From CANKHA01 sp034668785 (lineage in GTDB: Bacteria > Pseudomonadota > Alphaproteobacteria > Rhizobiales > Xanthobacteraceae): a stretch of DNA of 42,056 nt. Numbering within the stretch: position 1 is the stretch's first letter; every line of letters starts with the position of its first letter. The notes below the pieces were generated by a model that saw nothing but the letters and a program-made list of their open reading frames with translations, was not told the origin of the DNA and ran no database searches. The DNA is taken from assembly GCA_034668785.1 (NCBI GenBank), contig JAXDOS010000190.1, forward strand, positions 1-42,056, read 5' to 3'. The translations under genes were made by a program, and so were the position numbers. Positions 13,608 through 22,097 of the stretch are shown piece by piece.

Positions 13608-16586
13608 ATGATCGATAAAATCTATCAGCCCTCGGAGGTCGAGGGCCGCATCTACGCCGCCTGGGAAAAGGCGGGAGCTTTCCGCGCCGGCCGGCCCGAG
13701 CGCGCCAAGGCCGAGCCCTTCTGCGTCGTCATCCCGCCGCCGAATGTCACCGGCTCTCTGCATATGGGCCATGCGCTCAACAACACCTTGCAGGACCTGC
13801 TCTGCCGTTTCGAGCGAATGCGCGGCAAGGACGTGTTGTGGCAGCCGGGCACCGACCACGCCGGCATCGCCACGCAAATGGTGGTCGAGCGGCAGTTGAT
13901 GGAGCATCAGCAGCCCGGCCGCCGCGAGATGGGGCGCGAGGCTTTCCTCAAGCGGGTGTGGGAATGGAAAGCGGAATCCGGCGGCACCATCATCAATCAG
14001 TTGAAGCGGCTCGGTGCCTCCTGCGACTGGTCGCGCGAGCGTTTCACCATGGACGAAGGGCTGTCGCGCGCCGTCGTCAAAGTCTTCGTCGCGCTTTATC
14101 GCGAAGGCCTGATCTACAAAGATAAGCGGCTGGTCAATTGGGACCCGAAGCTGCTGACTGCGATTTCCGATCTGGAAGTGGTGCAGGTGGAGACCAAGGG
14201 CCACCTATGGCATCTGCGCTATCCGCTCGAAGGCCAGACCTTCAATCCGGAAGACCCTTCAACCTTCATCGTCGTCGCCACCACGCGGCCGGAGACGATG
14301 CTGGGCGATACCGCGGTGGCGGTGCATCCCGACGACGAGCGGTACAAAGAGTTCGTGGACGCTTTCAAAGCTGGCCAGCCAAAGAAGGTTATCTTGCCTC
14401 TGGTTGGGCGGCCCATTCCGATCATCGCCGACGAGTATTCCGACCCCGCAAAGGGCACTGGCGCGGTCAAGATCACGCCCGCGCACGACTTCAACGACTT
14501 CGAGGTCGGCAAACGGCGGGGGCTCGATCAAATAAGTATTTTCACGCCGGATGCAAAACTTAAGTCTACGGACTTTGACGATTTCACATTCGGTCATCGT
14601 GCGCCAAATCCGATAGCGCCCGACGCCGTGTTAGCGGACGAGGCAAAAGGTCGCGCAACATTCAACCTAATACCGGCCGATCTAAGAGGTTTAGATCGGT
14701 CGGTTGCTCGTAAACGTATTGTTGAGCAATTGGAGGCGGGCGGGTTCGTCTCGAAAATCGAGCCTCACACCCACGTCGTGCCGCATGGTGATCGCTCCAA
14801 CGTGGTGATTGAGCCTTACCTGACGGACCAGTGGTACGTGAACGCCAAAGAGCTGGCGAAGCCTGCAATTGCTGCCGTTCGCAATGGTAGGAGCAAGTTC
14901 GTTCCCCAGAACTGGCAGAAAACCTATTTTGACTGGATGGAAAACATCCAGCCTTGGTGTATCTCGCGACAACTTTGGTGGGGACACCAAATTCCCGTTT
15001 GGTACGGAACTGATGGTGCTGAGTTTGTAGAGACCGATGCAGACGTGGCTTTGGCATCTGCTATCCAACATTACGAAAGCATTGGTGAGCGGCCCCTCCA
15101 AGGCACGAGAGTTACGGGAAACGAGTACGCGAGAAGTTTACGTGAGAAGAAAGTCGAGCTAAAGCGCGACGAAGACGTCCTCGACACCTGGTTCTCCTCC
15201 GCCCTGTGGCCATTCTCCACGCTCGGCTGGCCTGACGAGACTCCGGAACTGAAACGCTACTATCCGACCAGCGTTCTGGTCACAGGCTTCGACATCATCT
15301 TCTTCTGGGTGGCACGAATGATGATGATGGGGTTGCATTTCATGAAAGAAGTGCCGTTCCACGACGTCTACATCCACGCGCTGGTGCGCGATGCAAGCGG
15401 CGCCAAGATGTCGAAGTCGAAGGGCAACGTCATCGATCCACTGGCGATCATCGACGATTACGGCGCCGACGCGTTGCGCTTCACGCTTGCGGCCATGGCG
15501 GCGCAGGGCCGCGATATCAAGCTGTCGCCGCAGCGCGTCGAGGGCTACCGCAATTTCGCTACTAAACTTTGGAATGCGTCGCGCTTCGCCGAGATGAACG
15601 GCTGCGCGCGCGTCGAGAGCTTCGATCCGAAGACCGCGAAGGAAACTCTCAACCGCTGGATCGCGCATGAGACCGCGAAAGCTGCGCGCGAGATCACCTC
15701 TGCCATAGAGGCTTACAAATTCAACGACGCGGCGGCGGCGGTCTATCGCTTTGTCTGGAATATCTATTGCGACTGGTATCTGGAGCTGTCGAAGCCGGTG
15801 CTCACGGGGCCGGATAGCGCGGCCAAGACTGAGACGCAGGCGATGGTGGCCTGGGCGCGCGACGAAATCCTAAAGCTGCTGCATCCCTTCATGCCTTTCA
15901 TCACCGAGGAATTGTGGGGGGTGACGGCCCCCGCTGTCATTCCGGGGCGCGCCGAAGGCGCGAACCCGGAATCCAGAATGACAATGAATAGTGAAACTTC
16001 GTCTCTGGATTCCGGGCCCGGCGCTTCGCACCGTCCCGGAATGACGAAAAGAGACTCTTTGCTTGCGTTGACGCCGTGGCCGAATCTCGCCGGCCTCGAG
16101 GATGCAAAAGCGGAAGCGGAAATCGGCTGGGTGATTGATCTCGTCAATGCCATCCGCTCGGTGCGCTCGGAGATGAATGTTCCGTCGGCGACACAGTTTC
16201 CGTTGCTGCTATGCGGCGCGTCGGCGGAGACCAAGGCGAGGGCAGGGCGCTGGTCGGAGTTTCTGCAACGTCTCGCCCGCGTGGCCAACATCGAATTCGC
16301 CGACGCGCCGCCGCCGGGCTCGGTGCAGCTTTTGGTGCGCGGCGAAGTCGCGGCGCTCCCGCTCAAGGGTCTCATCGATCTCGATGCCGAGCGCGCCCGC
16401 CTGGAAAAGGAAATGGTCAAGGTTCTGGCTGACATCTCGCGTATCGACGCAAAACTCTCCAACGCGGATTTCGTCGCGCGCGCGCCGGAAGAAGTAGTGG
16501 ACACCGAACGCGAGCGGCGCGAGGAGGCCGAGGCGCGACGTGGCAAAATTCTCGAAGCATTGGAGCGACTGAAAGGCGCGGCGTGA
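13608..16586 (+). CDS. valS: Valyl-tRNA synthetase with an in-frame palindromic insertion
   Basis: A 992-residue class Ia synthetase that charges tRNA-Val. It has the HIGH-type motif (PNVTGSLHMGHALNN), the editing domain (WDPKLLTAISDLEV, TTRPETMLGDTAV), KMSKS in SGAKMSKSKGNVIDP, the anticodon-binding region and a C-terminal coiled coil (ARLEKEMVKVLADISRID). ATG 13608 is the start; the TTG two codons earlier is unlikely. Two oddities: a 110-bp palindromic repeat (15936-16045) is translated in frame after PFITEELWG, and 14521-14760 is markedly less GC-rich with rarer codons than flanking sequence. Both leave the frame open, so the enzyme is probably functional. Confidence 0.96.
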   Translation: MIDKIYQPSEVEGRIYAAWEKAGAFRAGRPERAKAEPFCVVIPPPNVTGSLHMGHALNNTLQDLLCRFERMRGKDVLWQPGTDHAGIATQMVVERQLMEHQQPGRREMGREAFLKRVWEWKAESGGTIINQLKRLGASCDWSRERFTMDEGLSRAVVKVFVALYREGLIYKDKRLVNWDPKLLTAISDLEVVQVETKGHLWHLRYPLEGQTFNPEDPSTFIVVATTRPETMLGDTAVAVHPDDERYKEFVDAFKAGQPKKVILPLVGRPIPIIADEYSDPAKGTGAVKITPAHDFNDFEVGKRRGLDQISIFTPDAKLKSTDFDDFTFGHRAPNPIAPDAVLADEAKGRATFNLIPADLRGLDRSVARKRIVEQLEAGGFVSKIEPHTHVVPHGDRSNVVIEPYLTDQWYVNAKELAKPAIAAVRNGRSKFVPQNWQKTYFDWMENIQPWCISRQLWWGHQIPVWYGTDGAEFVETDADVALASAIQHYESIGERPLQGTRVTGNEYARSLREKKVELKRDEDVLDTWFSSALWPFSTLGWPDETPELKRYYPTSVLVTGFDIIFFWVARMMMMGLHFMKEVPFHDVYIHALVRDASGAKMSKSKGNVIDPLAIIDDYGADALRFTLAAMAAQGRDIKLSPQRVEGYRNFATKLWNASRFAEMNGCARVESFDPKTAKETLNRWIAHETAKAAREITSAIEAYKFNDAAAAVYRFVWNIYCDWYLELSKPVLTGPDSAAKTETQAMVAWARDEILKLLHPFMPFITEELWGVTAPAVIPGRAEGANPESRMTMNSETSSLDSGPGASHRPGMTKRDSLLALTPWPNLAGLEDAKAEAEIGWVIDLVNAIRSVRSEMNVPSATQFPLLLCGASAETKARAGRWSEFLQRLARVANIEFADAPPPGSVQLLVRGEVAALPLKGLIDLDAERARLEKEMVKVLADISRIDAKLSNADFVARAPEEVVDTERERREEAEARRGKILEALERLKGAA
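14521..15160 (+). other. Compositionally distinct segment inside valS
   Basis: By hand count, 14521-14580 has about 26 of 60 G/C against about 40 of 60 in 14461-14520, and codons such as ATA, TTA, CTA and AGA cluster here (14641-14700). The change is abrupt near 14521 and fades by about 15160. The protein stays in frame. This is the signature expected of gene conversion or recombination with a foreign valS allele, though edges are only estimated. Confidence 0.45.
15936..16045. repeat. Palindromic repeat inserted in frame in valS
   Basis: Left arm GTCATTCCGGGGCGCGCC and right arm ending CGTCCCGGAATGAC are imperfect inverted copies; a second pair, CCGGAATCCAGA and TCTGGATTCCGG, lies inside. 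The unit starts at codon position 1 of valS residue 777 and is read as roughly PAVIPGRAEGANPESR then GPGASHRPGMTK. Elements of this wording are familiar between genes in Bradyrhizobiaceae; here one is protein-coding, like Rickettsia palindromic elements. Confidence 0.85.
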
Positions 16587-16596
16587 TGTCCACTAT

Positions 16597-16684
16597 CGTC
16601 ATGGCCGGGCTCGTCCCGGCCATCCACGTCTTACTTTCGGCGGGCAGAAAGACGTGGATGCCCGCGATAAGCGCGGGCATGACG
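16597..16684. repeat. Y-shaped palindromic repeat downstream of valS (copy A)
   Basis: An 88-bp intergenic element. CGTCATG ... CATGACG form the ends, ATCCACGTCTT (16622-16632) pairs with AAGACGTGGAT deeper inside, and each arm carries its own GC hairpin (GGCCGGGCTCGTCCCGGCC; GCCCGCGATAAGCGCGGGC). Copies B and C of the same family are at 38744 and 40285. It fills the valS to next-gene gap and may act as a transcript 3' end. Confidence 0.8.
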
Positions 16685-16700
16685 GCGGATAAGGATTTTC

Positions 16701-17678
16701 ATGCCTAATTTGAAGCTCACTCTCGCCTGCTGGGACTATGACCGCACGCGGCCGCTGATGGACGGGCGGGTGAAGCCCGAGGGTATCGATCTCGACATTC
16801 AAGTCTTGCGGCCGCACCAAACTTTTTCGCGGATGCTAGGACAACAGGAGTTCCAAGCCTCCGAACTCTCGCTCGCGTCCTACACGGCGCTGAAGGCGCG
16901 CGGGAACTGCCCGTTTGTCGCCATCCCGGTGGCGCTGTCGAGAATCTTCCGCCATTCCTGCATCTATGTACGTAGCGGCGCCGGCATCCGGACGCCGCAG
17001 GATCTCAAAGGCAAACGCGTCGGCACCACGCAATATGGCGCGACCGCTCTCGTCTTCATCAAAGGCATGCTGCAGGACGACCACGGCGTCGCTCCTTCGG
17101 ACATGCATTGGTTTGTCGGGGGTCTCACCGCGCCGACGCAACCGCCGCTGATTCCGCTCAATCTGCCAAAGGACGTGAAGCTCGACTTTCTTCCCGAGGG
17201 CAAGACCTTGGAAGCCATGTTGGACGCCGGAGAACTCGATGCTCTCCTGTCCATCTACATTCCGTCACTGTTCCTCAATGGATCGCCACGCATCGCGCGG
17301 CTGTTTCCGAATTACAAAGAGGTGGAGCAGGATTACTACCGCCGCACGAAAATCTTTCCGATCATGCACACGGTGGTGCTGCGCCAGGACGTTTACCGCG
17401 AACATCCCTGGGCTGCGCAAAGCCTCTACCGGGGGTTTTGCGAAGCTAAGAGTCTCGCGGTCGATGGCCTCTACGATACCGACGCGCTCCGTGTTGCGCT
17501 GCCCTGGCTGCTCGACCATGTGGAAGAGACGTGGCGCGTATTCGGCAAGGACTTTTGGGCTTACGGTTTGGAAGCCAATCGTCCAACCTTCGAAGCCATC
17601 GGCCGTCACGTCTTCGACCAGGGCCTAGGCCCGCGCATTGTCACGCCGGATGAGATGTTTGCGCCTGGTGTGGCGTAG
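16701..17678 (+). CDS. 4,5-dihydroxyphthalate decarboxylase-like / periplasmic-binding-fold protein
   Basis: A 325-residue protein resembling the family annotated as 4,5-dihydroxyphthalate decarboxylase (Pht5-like), which has a type-2 periplasmic-binding fold. Recognisable parts are the opening LTLACWDYDRTRPLMDGRV, SELSLASYTALKARG, LKGKRVGTTQYGATALVFIKG, and the partner-domain motifs LDALLSIYIPSLFLNG. No signal peptide is seen, so it is likely cytoplasmic. No other phthalate genes are near, so a different substrate is possible. The start ATG 16701 lies just after palindromic repeat A with AAGGA upstream. Its last 38 bp overlap the end of the convergent glycosylase gene. Confidence 0.8.
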   Translation: MPNLKLTLACWDYDRTRPLMDGRVKPEGIDLDIQVLRPHQTFSRMLGQQEFQASELSLASYTALKARGNCPFVAIPVALSRIFRHSCIYVRSGAGIRTPQDLKGKRVGTTQYGATALVFIKGMLQDDHGVAPSDMHWFVGGLTAPTQPPLIPLNLPKDVKLDFLPEGKTLEAMLDAGELDALLSIYIPSLFLNGSPRIARLFPNYKEVEQDYYRRTKIFPIMHTVVLRQDVYREHPWAAQSLYRGFCEAKSLAVDGLYDTDALRVALPWLLDHVEETWRVFGKDFWAYGLEANRPTFEAIGRHVFDQGLGPRIVTPDEMFAPGVA

Positions 17679-18252
17679 CCGCCTTGAATGGCTTGCTGAG
17701 AAAGCGTGAGCCGGGGAGTCCGTAGCGCCACGGTTTCTCCGCCGCCTTGGTAATACCGATGCGGGGTCCCGCCACGATCTCGACTGCTTCCGCGCGCGCC
17801 CGCAACTCGAATGGTGGAGAATCCAGCGCGAGGCCGTCGTGGGCGCGGTTCACGCCGAGGGCCTCGCACAAACGTCCAGGCCCCGAGCAAAGCAGGCGTA
17901 TATCGCTGAGGCCACGGCGGCGGCGCATGACGGGGAGCCCTTGTAGCGGCTCCAGCGCCCGGATCAGCACGGCGCTGGCAGTGCCTTCACCCTCGCACAC
18001 GAAATTCAGGCACCAATGAATGCCGTAGGAACGGTACACATACGCATGGCCGGGCGGGCCAAACATCACGGCGTTACGCTCCGTGCGGCCACGGTACGAG
18101 TGTGCAGCCGGATCGGTGTGATGATAGGCCTCGACTTCGACGATCACCCCGCCCACGCCTTTGAACAGCAGCGTCGCCCCAATCAAATCCGGCGCCACGG
18201 CATGGACCCTGCGGTCGAAGAAAGCACGATGGAGGGGTGGGGGCTTCGGCAT
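17641..18252 (-). CDS. DNA-3-methyladenine glycosylase (AAG/MPG family)
   Basis: A 203-residue alkyladenine DNA glycosylase that excises alkylated purines for base-excision repair. It has IVEVEAYHHTDPAAHSYRGRT with the catalytic Glu, NAVMFGPPGHAYVYRSYGIHWCLNFV (the intercalating Tyr region), GEGTASAVLIRALEPL, and SGPGRLCEALGVN. This is the standard length and order for the family. The last 38 bp overlap the end of the convergent decarboxylase-like gene. The ATG at 18252 has only a weak AGGCG upstream; the chemoreceptor gene ends 46 bp before it on the same strand, so both may be cotranscribed. Confidence 0.93.
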   Translation of the reverse strand: MPKPPPLHRAFFDRRVHAVAPDLIGATLLFKGVGGVIVEVEAYHHTDPAAHSYRGRTERNAVMFGPPGHAYVYRSYGIHWCLNFVCEGEGTASAVLIRALEPLQGLPVMRRRRGLSDIRLLCSGPGRLCEALGVNRAHDGLALDSPPFELRARAEAVEIVAGPRIGITKAAEKPWRYGLPGSRFLSKPFKAATPHQAQTSHPA

Positions 18253-18298
18253 GGCGTTGATACAACGCCTGCAGAATACATCCTGCCGCGTGTCGCGG

Positions 18299-20062
18299 CT
18301 ACATCACGTAGGAAACGCGCACCGCGCCCCAATGTTTGCCGAACACGCGTACGGGAGCCGCGATCGGCCGAAGCACCTGGGCTTTACTCTCGAACTCGCG
18401 GGAATATTGCTGGATCAGATAAGGCCGCGTGTTGCGCGCCGCGGCCAGCCGCTTGGGATCGTTGTAAATACGGCGATTACGGCTGTGCGAGGCATTCCAT
18501 TCGGGGTCGTCCGGCCGCTGTGGCTGGGAATGAGCTGGGCGGTGCACGGGGATATAGCCGTTACGATCGATAGCGACGCACAGCACTGTCCGCCGATCCG
18601 TCTCCGTGCGCGGATGGAGAATAGGCGGCAGGATCTTTTCCATCAAATCGAGGAAGCGCGTGCGGTATTGGACCGGATTTGTCCCTTCGATCGGAACATA
18701 GTTGTTGTCGAACAACGCTTCGAAAGTGATTTTACCCTTGGTAACAGCGTTCTCAAAAGCAGCGGAGACCTCCACCGCGGCGGCTATGGCGCGCTCCACG
18801 AATTCTTTATTTTCCTGTTGGATCGCCGCGAGCTTGTTGGTGACGGCTGCGCGCGTCGCCGGTTCTAGATGAGCGAATTCGAGATGCAGCCCCCGCGACG
18901 AGCGATTGGCGACGCGGAAACGGACGGACCCAATACCCGCGATTGTTCCATCGATGGTGGCCCCGACGGCGATCTGGTCGGATTCCTTTGACCGCACCAA
19001 CATACCGCCTTCCGATATGTCCACGCTTTGCCCACGAATGACGGTGCCACGTTGATCGAGTGTCACCGTCGATTCGCACGGCAGCCTGTCATATCGCCTG
19101 CGGTCACCGATTTCAGTTTGGCGCAGCAGGATGACGAAGCGGGTTTTCAATTCGGAAGCGAGTTCCAGTGTCGTTTGGCTCGATTTATCGACCGCGGCGC
19201 TATGACCGCTCGCCTCCGCGGCTACCTTTTCAATCTCGACAGCCCCATCCGCGACGGTGGTAACAAATCCGGAGGACTGGCCGGCGTTCCGCGCCAGATC
19301 CTCGGTGGTCGCGGTCTGTTGAACCGCTGCCCCGGCGACCGCGGCGAAAACCGGCTGGATCGCCTTCATCACCTCGGTGATGCGGTTCACGGCGGCAATC
19401 GATTCCGCCGCGTCTTGCTGCAGCTTGCCGATTTTGTGGGTGATCTCCTCGATCGCCTTCTGCGTCTCAACCGAAAGCGCCTTCACCTCGTCCGCGACCA
19501 CGGCAAAGCCGCGTCCGCTGGTGCCGGCGCGCGCGGCTTCGATCTTGGCGTTGAGCGCCAATAGATTAGTCTGCTTGGCGATGGCGGCGATGAGACTGAC
19601 GACATTGCCGATCTCGTCCGAGGACGATTTCAGACCGTCGAGGCTTTGGCCGGCCGCGCTCGCCACCCGATGCGCCTCGTCGGTCAGTGAACTCGCGTCG
19701 GTCACTTGGCGGCTGATCTCGGTGGACGAGGCCGCGAATTCCTCGGTCGCGGAGGCAAGCTGGGAAGCATCATGCTTGGCGTCGCGCGAGAGTTTGGCCA
19801 GATGCTCACTGCGCTGGCGAATGGCGATGAGCCCCTTGGATGACGCGCTGGTCCCCTCGTGCACCGCATTGGCGGCGGCTTGCACGCCCCGGATCATGGC
19901 AACGAGATCGGCCTCCAGGAGGTCGATGGTCTCGCGGATGACTTCGAGCGGGGCACCGGATGCCGGCTCTGCCTGAGGGACGGAGGGTGGAGCCTCGAGG
20001 ACGGGCAGAGCATCCGGCTCCACGGAGCGACGGATCAGACGGTCAAAAACATCAAGAAGCAT
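18299..20062 (-). CDS. Soluble methyl-accepting chemotaxis protein with PilZ and C-terminal sensor domain
   Basis: A 587-residue chemoreceptor-like protein with no membrane segment. Residues 90-310 are the MCP signalling coil; the hairpin tip is IAAIAKQTNLLALNAKIEAA then GRGFAVVADEVKAL (about 158-197), which contacts CheA/CheW. Residues 320-405 form a PilZ cyclic-di-GMP-binding domain (RRRYDRLPCESTV, DISEGGML). The C-terminal 440-587 contains FDNNYVPIEGTNPVQY, IDRNGYIPVHRPAHSQP and NRRIYNDP, a Cache-like sensor seen in rhizobial receptors. The order signalling-PilZ-sensor is inverted relative to classical receptors. It could tie c-di-GMP or metabolite levels to taxis; ligand unknown. Confidence 0.9.
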   Translation of the reverse strand: MLLDVFDRLIRRSVEPDALPVLEAPPSVPQAEPASGAPLEVIRETIDLLEADLVAMIRGVQAAANAVHEGTSASSKGLIAIRQRSEHLAKLSRDAKHDASQLASATEEFAASSTEISRQVTDASSLTDEAHRVASAAGQSLDGLKSSSDEIGNVVSLIAAIAKQTNLLALNAKIEAARAGTSGRGFAVVADEVKALSVETQKAIEEITHKIGKLQQDAAESIAAVNRITEVMKAIQPVFAAVAGAAVQQTATTEDLARNAGQSSGFVTTVADGAVEIEKVAAEASGHSAAVDKSSQTTLELASELKTRFVILLRQTEIGDRRRYDRLPCESTVTLDQRGTVIRGQSVDISEGGMLVRSKESDQIAVGATIDGTIAGIGSVRFRVANRSSRGLHLEFAHLEPATRAAVTNKLAAIQQENKEFVERAIAAAVEVSAAFENAVTKGKITFEALFDNNYVPIEGTNPVQYRTRFLDLMEKILPPILHPRTETDRRTVLCVAIDRNGYIPVHRPAHSQPQRPDDPEWNASHSRNRRIYNDPKRLAAARNTRPYLIQQYSREFESKAQVLRPIAAPVRVFGKHWGAVRVSYVM

Positions 20063-20372
20063 GCAGGGCTCTCGGATGCGGGATTAGCGGTCAGTTAACG
20101 GGACAAGCTGCCATCCAATCCTTTCCGTATTCATAAGGTCCATCGCAGGAAGCTGAATAACGAGCTCTTCACGACAACTGACCCGCGCGCCGTGTGTCCC
20201 CCTGGCCACAGGTTTAGAACATTTAAGCCTTAGCTGATGATGTTGGCCTTCGCGCCGCGATTTAGCCACACCGGTCACGGAAATCGAAGGTGTGTCCCAC
20301 CCCGTTGCGGCGTTTCCGGCTCTGTAAGCCTGAAGGCAGCGTGGCGTGGCAGGGCGGGGGCCTGGAAGTTTA
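20063..20372. other. Divergent intergenic region between chemoreceptor and ilvD
   Basis: 310 bp between divergently transcribed genes, so it must contain both promoters. No leader peptide, T-box-like structure or RNA gene was recognised upstream of ilvD. I see nothing further in it. Confidence 0.4.
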
Positions 20373-22097
20373 ATGGACGCCAAGACCAATCTTAAGGCCA
20401 AGCTGCCCAGCCGGCATGTTACTGAGGGTCCCGACCGCGCTCCCCACCGCTCTTATTACTATGCGATGGGTTTGACGCGCGGGCAGATCCACCAGCCCTT
20501 CGTCGGCGTCGCCAGCTGCTGGAACGAAGCCGCCCCTTGCAACATCGCGTTGATGCGCCAAGCCCAGGCGGTGAAAAAGGGCGTCGCCGCGGCCGGCGGT
20601 ACGCCGCGCGAATTCTGCACCATCACAGTTACCGACGGTATCGCCATGGGACACGAGGGCATGAAGTCCTCGCTCCCGTCACGCGAGGTGATCGCGGATT
20701 CCGTCGAGCTAACGGTGCGCGGTCATTCCTATGACGCGCTGGTCGGCATTGCCGGCTGCGACAAGTCGTTGCCCGGCATGATGATGGCGATGTGCCGGCT
20801 CAACGTTCCTTCGATTTTTATTTATGGCGGCTCGATCCTGCCCGGCACCTTCAAGGGCAAGCCGGTCACCGTTCAGGATGTTTTCGAGGCGGTCGGCAAG
20901 CATTCGGTCGGGTCCATGTCGGACGCCGATCTCGACACGCTGGAGCAGGTCGCCTGCCCCTCGGCGGGTGCCTGCGGCGCGCAATTCACCGCCAACACCA
21001 TGGCGACGGTTTCGGAGGCGATCGGGCTGGCGCTTCCCTATTCGGCGGGCGCGCCCGCGCCATATGAGATCCGCGACGCCTTCTGCATGACAGCCGGCGA
21101 GCAGATCATGAATCTGATCGTCGAGAATATCAGGCCGCGGGACATCGTGACCCGAAAAGCGCTGGAGAATGCCGCCGTCGTGGTCGCCGCCTCCGGGGGC
21201 TCGACCAACGCGGCGCTGCATCTGCCGGCGATCGCGCACGAGTGTGGGATTGAATTCGATTTGTTTGACGTCGCCGAGATCATGAAGCGCACGCCCTATA
21301 TTGCCGATCTGAAACCGGGCGGCCGCTATGTCGCCAAGGATATGTTCGAAGCCGGCGGCGTGCCGCTGCTGATGAAGACTTTGCTCGACCATGGCTTCCT
21401 GCATGGCGACTGCATGACCGTGACCGGGCGCACCATCGCCGAGAACCTGAAAAGCGTGAAGTGGAATCCCGATCAGGACGTGGTCCTCCCCGCGAACAAA
21501 CCCTTGAGTGCGACCGGCGGTGTTGTCGGCCTCAAGGGCAACCTCGCGCCGGAAGGCGCCATCGTGAAAGTTGCCGGCATGTCGGGGCTGAAGTTCACCG
21601 GCCCGGCGCGTTGCTTCGACGGCGAGGAGGCCTGTTTCGAAGCGGTGAAGGGAAAGAAATACGCCGAAGGCGACGTTCTCGTCATTCGCTACGAGGGGCC
21701 GAAGGGCGGCCCTGGCATGCGCGAGATGCTTTCGACCACGGCTGCGCTCTACGGCCAGGGTATGGGCGGCAAAGTCGCCCTCATTACCGACGGACGTTTC
21801 TCTGGTGCAACCCGCGGCTTCTGCGTCGGTCATGTCGGACCCGAAGCCGCCATCGGTGGCCCGATCGGCCTGCTGCGCGACGGCGACATCATCGAGCTCG
21901 ACGCGGAGGCCGGCATCCTCAACGTCAAGCTTTCGGATGCGGAATTGGAGAAGCGAAAGCGCGACTGGAAGCCGCGCGAGAATGACTTTGCTTCAGGCTA
22001 TTTGTGGAAATACGCCCAGCAGGTCGGCCCCGCAATCAATGGCGCGGTGACTCATCCTGGCGGGGCAGCCGAAAAGGCGTGTTATGCGGATATCTGA
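20373..22097 (+). CDS. ilvD: Dihydroxy-acid dehydratase
   Basis: This 574-residue enzyme catalyses the third step of valine, isoleucine and leucine synthesis, dehydrating 2,3-dihydroxy acids with an Fe-S cluster and Mg. Cluster cysteines lie in ASCWNEAAPCN, GIAGCDKSLPGM and CPSAGACGAQFTANTM, and the C-terminal half shows the expected ITDGRFSGATRGFCVGHVGPEA. A GTG at 20346 extends the frame but ATG 20373 (MDAKTNLKAKLPSRHVTEG) matches the family's N-terminus and follows GGAAG. Its last 14 bp overlap the start of exoR in another frame, so the two are probably translationally coupled. Confidence 0.97.
   Translation: MDAKTNLKAKLPSRHVTEGPDRAPHRSYYYAMGLTRGQIHQPFVGVASCWNEAAPCNIALMRQAQAVKKGVAAAGGTPREFCTITVTDGIAMGHEGMKSSLPSREVIADSVELTVRGHSYDALVGIAGCDKSLPGMMMAMCRLNVPSIFIYGGSILPGTFKGKPVTVQDVFEAVGKHSVGSMSDADLDTLEQVACPSAGACGAQFTANTMATVSEAIGLALPYSAGAPAPYEIRDAFCMTAGEQIMNLIVENIRPRDIVTRKALENAAVVVAASGGSTNAALHLPAIAHECGIEFDLFDVAEIMKRTPYIADLKPGGRYVAKDMFEAGGVPLLMKTLLDHGFLHGDCMTVTGRTIAENLKSVKWNPDQDVVLPANKPLSATGGVVGLKGNLAPEGAIVKVAGMSGLKFTGPARCFDGEEACFEAVKGKKYAEGDVLVIRYEGPKGGPGMREMLSTTAALYGQGMGGKVALITDGRFSGATRGFCVGHVGPEAAIGGPIGLLRDGDIIELDAEAGILNVKLSDAELEKRKRDWKPRENDFASGYLWKYAQQVGPAINGAVTHPGGAAEKACYADI

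Noticed and set aside
20709..21833. 374-codon frame antisense to ilvD
   Set aside because: Rich in His/Arg with no domain; expected by chance opposite a long GC-rich gene.
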